NCBI GenBank assembly: GCA_034112085.1
Contig: JAWUWD010000100.1
Span: 1 to 18,410 of the forward strand
Source of the DNA: JAWUWD01 sp034112085
Lineage (GTDB): Bacteria; Bacteroidota; Bacteroidia; Cytophagales; Cyclobacteriaceae
Direction of reading: 5' to 3'
DNA: 18,410 nucleotides
In this document: positions 13,938-18,410 of the stretch, piece by piece
How the letters are laid out: every line of letters begins with the position of its first letter
How positions within the stretch are numbered: position 1 is the first letter of the stretch
Program-made: the position numbers and the translations under genes
The notes under the pieces: model-generated
What the model was told of the DNA's origin: nothing
What the model saw: only the letters and a program-made list of their open reading frames with translations
Database searches by the model: none

Positions 13938-16010
13938 ATGATTAAGAATAGAAAGTATTTTAACAAAATAGCCTTCCTAGGTTTATCTGGATTAGCTATA
14001 GCATGTGGATCTCCTGAGGTCGAAGAAGATCAAATGGACATTCAAGCCATAGAAATATCAAATATTGATAGCACTGTTAACCCTTCTGATGATTTCTTCA
14101 GATTTGTAAATGGAAAATGGCTAGATAAGACTGACATACCTGGAGACCAAGGCCGATGGGGAAGCTTCAATGAATTGAGAGAAACCAATAATGAAGTAGT
14201 ATTGAAGGTGTTGGAGTCGGCTGCTAAAAGTGGTAAATACGAAGAGGGAACTGATCAGAAGAAGGCAGGAGATTTCTATAGCATAGGTATGGATTCACTG
14301 CTGGCAGAGAGTGTTGGATTACAGCCATTGCAACCCGTAATGGATAAGATTGCTGCTATTGTTAGTTCTGAAGATTTGCAGAAATTTCTTTCTGAGCAGC
14401 AAATTTATGGTGGAGGAGCATTTTATGGTTTTGCAGTTTTTCCTGATTTGAAAAACTCAAAGATGATGGCAACTTACATTGCACAAGGAGGATTGGGACT
14501 TCCTGATAGAGACTACTATACCAAGACCGATGAGAAGTCAGTAAATATCAGAGCTAAATATGTAGCTCACGTATCTCGCATGTTACAATTGCTGGGCGAT
14601 GATGTTGAAAGTGCCGATGTGCAATCTGCTAGAATAATGGCATTAGAGACACGTTTAGCAGAGGCTTCAATGACCAATGTTGAACAAAGAAACATCCCAG
14701 CGATGTATAATAAAATGTCACTGACCGAACTTGGTGAGCTTGCTCCATCGATCAACTGGTCTACCTATTTGTCTGATATGGGAGTAGACGGAGTTGATAC
14801 CTTGATTGTGATGCAGCCTAAATTTATTAAGGAATTTCAAGCGATAATGAATGATGGTAAGGTTGATGAATGGAAAGAATACTTGAGATGGAATGCAATC
14901 AATGGTGCCGCTAACTTTCTTAATAACGAGATCGTACAAGCTAACTTTGACTTTTATAGTAAAGAACTGAGAGGTGTAGATGAGATGCGTCCGAGATGGA
15001 AGCGTGTATTGGCCACAACTAACGGGTCTCTTGGTGAAGCTATTGGAAAACTATATGTAGACGAAACATTTCCTCCAGAAGCCAAACTGAAAGCCAAGGA
15101 AATGGTAGACAATATCAAACTGGCCTATGCTGGAAGGATTAAGAATCTCGATTGGATGACTGACTCTACCAAAGAAAAAGCGTTAGAGAAGCTTGAGAAA
15201 ATGGTCGTGAAAATTGGTTACCCAGATGAGTGGAGAGATTACTCAGCATTGGAAGTAGATAACGATCCTGAGAAGGCATCTTATGTGCAAAATATTATGA
15301 ATGCTAGGAAGTTTGGATTTGAAGACCAAGTGTCAAAGTTAGGAAAACCAGTAGATAAAAAAGTATGGGGAATGGCACCACAGACGGTGAATGCATATTT
15401 CAACCCATTATTCAATGAAATAGTATTTCCAGCGGCTATTCTACAACCTCCGTTTTACAACTACAAAGCTGATGCAGCAGTAAACTATGGAGGAATAGGA
15501 GCGGTGATAGGTCATGAGATTTCTCACTGTTTTGATGATCAAGGAAGTCGCTTCGATGCAGATGGCAATATGAATAACTGGTGGGGAGACGAAGATGCTG
15601 TCAACTTCAAAGAAAGAACAGGTAAGCTTGTCGCACAATATGATGGATACGAGCCGTTGGACAGTGTGTTTGTCAATGGACAATTTACTCTTGGAGAGAA
15701 TATCGGTGATCTTGGAGGTATCAATGCTGCCTATGATGGATTACAAAGATATTTAGCAGAGAATGGTCGACCTGATGATATTGATGGTTTCACAGTCGAG
15801 CAGAGATTCTTTGTGTCTTGGGGTACCATTTGGAGAATCAAGTATAAAGATGAGACATTGAGAACTCAAGTAAATACTGATCCTCATTCACCTGGAATGT
15901 ACAGAGCTAATGGGCCGTTGTCCAATCTACCAGCGTTCTATGAAGCATTTGGAGTGAAAGAAGGAGATAATATGTATCGCCATGACAGTGTACGTGTGAA
16001 TATCTGGTAA
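13938..16010 (+). CDS. M13-family (neprilysin/PepO-like) zinc metallopeptidase lipoprotein
   Basis: A 690-residue oligopeptidase anchored as a lipoprotein. The lipobox LAIAC ends at C23. The zinc site is HEISH (H526, E527, H530) with the third ligand E587 and supporting D591 in GENIGDLGG, the M13 pattern; NAYFNPLFNEIVFPAAIL (about 485-502) is the family's substrate-strand region. Residues about 40-420 are the N-terminal M13 domain and about 470-690 the catalytic domain. All catalytic residues are intact. Cys23 is followed by GSPEVEEDQ, acidic like lipoprotein export signals of some Bacteroidota, so the protein may face outward, an inference. The gene stands alone, with a terminator right behind it. 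Confidence 0.95.
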   Translation: MIKNRKYFNKIAFLGLSGLAIACGSPEVEEDQMDIQAIEISNIDSTVNPSDDFFRFVNGKWLDKTDIPGDQGRWGSFNELRETNNEVVLKVLESAAKSGKYEEGTDQKKAGDFYSIGMDSLLAESVGLQPLQPVMDKIAAIVSSEDLQKFLSEQQIYGGGAFYGFAVFPDLKNSKMMATYIAQGGLGLPDRDYYTKTDEKSVNIRAKYVAHVSRMLQLLGDDVESADVQSARIMALETRLAEASMTNVEQRNIPAMYNKMSLTELGELAPSINWSTYLSDMGVDGVDTLIVMQPKFIKEFQAIMNDGKVDEWKEYLRWNAINGAANFLNNEIVQANFDFYSKELRGVDEMRPRWKRVLATTNGSLGEAIGKLYVDETFPPEAKLKAKEMVDNIKLAYAGRIKNLDWMTDSTKEKALEKLEKMVVKIGYPDEWRDYSALEVDNDPEKASYVQNIMNARKFGFEDQVSKLGKPVDKKVWGMAPQTVNAYFNPLFNEIVFPAAILQPPFYNYKADAAVNYGGIGAVIGHEISHCFDDQGSRFDADGNMNNWWGDEDAVNFKERTGKLVAQYDGYEPLDSVFVNGQFTLGENIGDLGGINAAYDGLQRYLAENGRPDDIDGFTVEQRFFVSWGTIWRIKYKDETLRTQVNTDPHSPGMYRANGPLSNLPAFYEAFGVKEGDNMYRHDSVRVNIW

Positions 16011-16033
16011 TCATCTTTGGTCATAGATATATG

Positions 16034-16066
16034 AAAAACCTCTGGACTTTGATCCCGAGGTTTTTT
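16034..16066. terminator. intrinsic terminator after the M13 peptidase gene
   Basis: AAAAACCTC and GAGGTTTTTT pair around a short inner GG/CC stem with one mismatch, followed on the plus strand by a run of six T. It lies 24 bases past the stop codon at 16010. Confidence 0.85.
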
Positions 16067-16106
16067 ACTTTGAGCATATATATAATTATAATTTAAAATT
16101 ACGTCA

Positions 16107-16289
16107 ATGGGAAGAGGAGATATCAAAACTAAGAAAGGCAAAATATCAAGTGGGTCGTATGGTGTATTGCGTCCGCACAATAAGAAAGCTGCCGCAGTAG
16201 TAGCTGAAAAGCCTAAGAAGGCAGCTCCGAAAAAAGAAGCAGCTAAGAAACCAGCTGCGAAAAAAACTCCGGCAAAGAAAGCAGAGTAG
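16107..16289 (+). CDS. 30S ribosomal protein bTHX
   Basis: The first 23 residues, MGRGDIKTKKGKISSGSYGV and LRP, match the bTHX (THX) family, a tiny basic protein that sits in the head of the 30S subunit in Thermus and is common in Bacteroidota. Here the conserved part is followed by a tail of about 37 residues (24-60) of almost only Lys, Ala and Pro with a few Glu (AAPKKEAAKKPAAKKTPAKK), like histone H1-type tails. The tail is longer than the family core. The gene is a single unit between two intrinsic terminators, so it has its own promoter in 16067-16106, which I cannot pin down: TTACTTTG at 16065-16072 differs by one base from the -7 consensus. Confidence 0.93.
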   Translation: MGRGDIKTKKGKISSGSYGVLRPHNKKAAAVVAEKPKKAAPKKEAAKKPAAKKTPAKKAE

Positions 16290-16313
16290 GCTTCAAATAC
16301 CTCTAAGGTTAAT

Positions 16314-16350
16314 AAAAAAAAGGTAGCTTGATTTCAGGTTACCTTTTTTT
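16314..16350. terminator. intrinsic terminator after bTHX
   Basis: AAAAAAAGGTAGC and GGTTACCTTTTTTT pair, with one G-U, around a loop of about nine bases. The T run ends the hairpin on the plus strand and the A run serves the other direction, so it may work both ways. Confidence 0.85.
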
Positions 16351-16685
16351 GTTCAAAAATAAAGATATCAAAGAATCAATTCCGTTTTGCTTGTTTGATA
16401 CTTCTATCAGAACTCACAATCGGTAGAAGGTATTTTTAATATAGATTTTTAACTAAACATTAAAATTGTTGTAGGAAGTATGCTTGATTTACCAGCCATT
16501 CAAATTAATAAGGTTCAACCCCCTTTGGTAAATAATTCCTACTCTTCGGATAGTTTTTCAGGTCATTCGTCCTTTCTTAGGAAGATTTTTCATTAAAAAG
16601 TATTAACCTTCGAAGGAATGATAATAAATGCTGTATATTTTCTTCATCTAATTTAATACGCATTACAGGTAAATTTAAGTAGACT
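16351..16685. other. AT-rich gap before the secreted FG-GAP gene
   Basis: I see no gene or RNA. A 10-base palindrome CCTTCGAAGG lies at 16607-16616, about 70 bases before the start codon. TATATTTT at 16634-16641 and TAAATTTA at 16671-16678 each differ by one base from TAnnTTTG, but neither has a convincing -33 partner. Confidence 0.5.
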
Positions 16686-18410
16686 ATGATTTGGCTTTCA
16701 AAAAGAACTATTGGGTTTCACAAAGCACTCCTGACTTTTACATTTACACTCATAGCTACATATACTGCTAACTCACAATCAATTACTTCGAATACTCCCT
16801 CTTCTAATGCAACAAATGTTTTAACAAACTCAAATATTACATTAGATTTTGATATGGATGTTGATCTAACGACCGTCCACAACAGTACAACTGCCGCAAC
16901 GGCAGTTTATGATGACAACATCACTATTACCGGTAACCTCAGTGGACAAATAGAAGGGGTTTACACGATAGGTGCAGATATCTCAATTATTGTTTTCGAT
17001 CCTACTGTTGGTTTCTTAGCGGGTGAAAAAATAACCGTTGTTGTTAACAATAATGTAATGGGGACTGCTGCGGAAATTGCTTTACCCACATCTTTCAGTT
17101 TTATTGCAGCCAGTGGCCCTTTTGAAGGAGCCTTCTTGGAAAAGTCGTCCTCGGGAATTTTAGGCATGGCAGATGGAAGTTTTGATTGGGGGGACTATGA
17201 CAACGATGGTGATTTAGACGTAGCCGTAGTAGGATATGATGATTCTTACAATGTAGTATCAATTATTTACAATAATGTAAATGGGACATTTACGGATATT
17301 AGCGCTGGATTACCAGGTGTGCTTTTTGGCACTGCTGATTGGGGTGATTATGACAATGATGGATTTATTGATCTGATAATCACTGGTTTAGACGCTTCAT
17401 TCTCATCCAGACTGGCTGTAATTTATCATAATAATGGAGATGGAACGTTCACAGATATTGCAGCAGGATTACAAGGAGTTTCCTACTCTTCGGTAGATTG
17501 GGGTGATTACGATAATGACGGTGATCTAGATTTAGTAGTGGTAGGGAGATATTCTGGCGGCCCTGACCTGGCATCCTCCACCATCTATCAAAACAATAGT
17601 GGAGTGTTTACAGATATTGGAGCAGGTCTTCTAGGGCTAAATACTGGTTCAGCTGATTGGGGTGATTATGACGCGGATGGTGACCTGGATTTAGTATTGA
17701 CAGGGTATGATGCGGATTGGAGCTTAAGATATACTGTTATATATAATAATAATGCGGGAGTTTTTACTGATATAGTTGCTGGTATTCCTGGAGTCAACTA
17801 TGGTGACACCGAATGGGGAGATTATGACAATGATGGTGATCTTGATATAATGTTAGTAGGTGCGGGATCAGTTCTTGACTATGCCAATATATATAATAAT
17901 TCAGGAGGTGTTTTCACGGATATTGGCGCAGGTTTTCCGGCCTTATCAGGTGCTTCTGCTAGATTCGGGGATTATGATGGGGATGGAGATTTAGACGTAG
18001 TAATTACTGGTTTAGACAACTCCACCTCAATCGCATATGCAAATGTTTTCAATAATAGTGGAAGTGGTGTTTTTACAGATATTAATGCTGGCTTAAGTAC
18101 TCTGTATTTTCAAGGATTAGCAGATTGGGGCGACTTTGATGGAGACGGTGATCTTGATGTTTTAGCGGCAGGCGAAAGCACTTTAACTGGCTCACCATCA
18201 GCAGTTCTTTATGAAAACACAGGACCTCGATTTATTACCACCTGGTCCACTTCAGATGGCACCATCACTATTCCAACGACTGGTACAGGATACAATTACG
18301 ATATTACATGGACCAACCTTACGAATATCGGTGCTGGAGACGGCCTTGATACCGGAGTAGGAAATACACCTTATTTGATTTCATCCTTAAATTCTGTGGA
18401 TGTTTATCAA
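16686..18410 (+). CDS. large secreted FG-GAP/VCBS-repeat surface protein (C-terminus missing)
   Basis: Open from ATG 16686 to the right edge (575 codons). A signal peptide (about 1-29, ending TANSQ) leads to a Big_5/SbsA-like Ig domain (about 33-150: SNTPSSNATNV to ALPTSFSFIA). Seven FG-GAP/VCBS-type repeats follow, with WGDYDNDGDLD-like calcium loops starting at residues 167, 218, 271, 324, 376, 426 and 480, a period of 50-53. The next segment (from about 519: FITTWSTSDGTITIPTTG) looks like the linker that precedes BspA-type leucine-rich repeats in Bacteroidota surface proteins. A T9SS sorting domain would be expected beyond the edge. Probably a secreted adhesin-like protein; the ligand is unknown. 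Confidence 0.9.
   Translation, partial: MIWLSKRTIGFHKALLTFTFTLIATYTANSQSITSNTPSSNATNVLTNSNITLDFDMDVDLTTVHNSTTAATAVYDDNITITGNLSGQIEGVYTIGADISIIVFDPTVGFLAGEKITVVVNNNVMGTAAEIALPTSFSFIAASGPFEGAFLEKSSSGILGMADGSFDWGDYDNDGDLDVAVVGYDDSYNVVSIIYNNVNGTFTDISAGLPGVLFGTADWGDYDNDGFIDLIITGLDASFSSRLAVIYHNNGDGTFTDIAAGLQGVSYSSVDWGDYDNDGDLDLVVVGRYSGGPDLASSTIYQNNSGVFTDIGAGLLGLNTGSADWGDYDADGDLDLVLTGYDADWSLRYTVIYNNNAGVFTDIVAGIPGVNYGDTEWGDYDNDGDLDIMLVGAGSVLDYANIYNNSGGVFTDIGAGFPALSGASARFGDYDGDGDLDVVITGLDNSTSIAYANVFNNSGSGVFTDINAGLSTLYFQGLADWGDFDGDGDLDVLAAGESTLTGSPSAVLYENTGPRFITTWSTSDGTITIPTTGTGYNYDITWTNLTNIGAGDGLDTGVGNTPYLISSLNSVDVYQ
17184..18158 (+). repeat. seven tandem FG-GAP repeat units within the secreted protein gene
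   Basis: The block gattggggtgattatgacaa and its variants recur near 17184, 17337, 17496, 17655, 17811, 17961 and 18123, spaced 150-162 bases apart. Each encodes the D-x-D-x-D-G calcium loop; the second unit reads NDGFID and the sixth begins RFGDYDGDG, the most divergent openings. Confidence 0.9.

Noticed and set aside
16107..16289. Histone H1-like or DNA-binding nucleoid protein
   Set aside because: The first 23 residues match bTHX so well that a ribosomal protein is the better call; the tail alone is histone-like.

Overview
The window reads as a chromosomal segment of a Bacteroidota bacterium, most likely a marine Cytophagales-type relative. Support comes from a type IX secretion (T9SS) C-terminal domain on a secreted metalloprotease, a fused RibBA, a bTHX ribosomal protein, a C-terminal-type NifU next to Mrp, FtsE and SurE of the Bacteroidota type, and repeated TAnnTTTG promoter -7 boxes in place of Shine-Dalgarno and sigma70 signals. 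It is mostly housekeeping, with two large secreted proteins (one cut by the right edge) and a surface-type lipoprotein peptidase. I see no prophage, insertion sequence, CRISPR array or defence system.

Layout. On the minus strand, positions 1-6414 hold (transcription order, right to left) mrp, nifU C-terminal domain, a large M43-type metalloprotease, ddl, and a PASTA-domain membrane protein cut by the left edge. A 426-base AT-rich gap then separates mrp from divergently transcribed dnaG. On the plus strand follow dnaG, ribBA, an unknown exported protein and surE. surE meets ftsE tail to tail with overlapping stop codons. On the minus strand, ftsE, a bidirectional terminator, a small transaldolase and the SRP RNA (ffs) follow. 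Next come a small C2-like protein (+), a 75-residue orphan (-), an M13 peptidase lipoprotein (+), bTHX (+) between two terminators, and the start of a secreted seven-repeat FG-GAP/VCBS protein (+) that continues past the right edge.

How the genes fit together. Ddl and the PASTA protein point to peptidoglycan precursor synthesis and sensing. Mrp and NifU form an Fe-S cluster delivery pair. DnaG primes replication. RibBA supplies both riboflavin precursors. The SRP RNA, FtsE and bTHX serve membrane targeting, division and the ribosome. The M43, M13 and FG-GAP proteins are cell-envelope or secreted products.

Most notable points: the DnaG zinc ribbon retains only one of four metal ligands; a small two-frame peptide-like reading lies behind a good promoter upstream of mrp; surE and ftsE share their stop bases; and TAnnTTTG boxes allow the starts of ddl and ftsE to be moved downstream to ATG codons. 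I did not find a convincing wholly new multi-gene system here.
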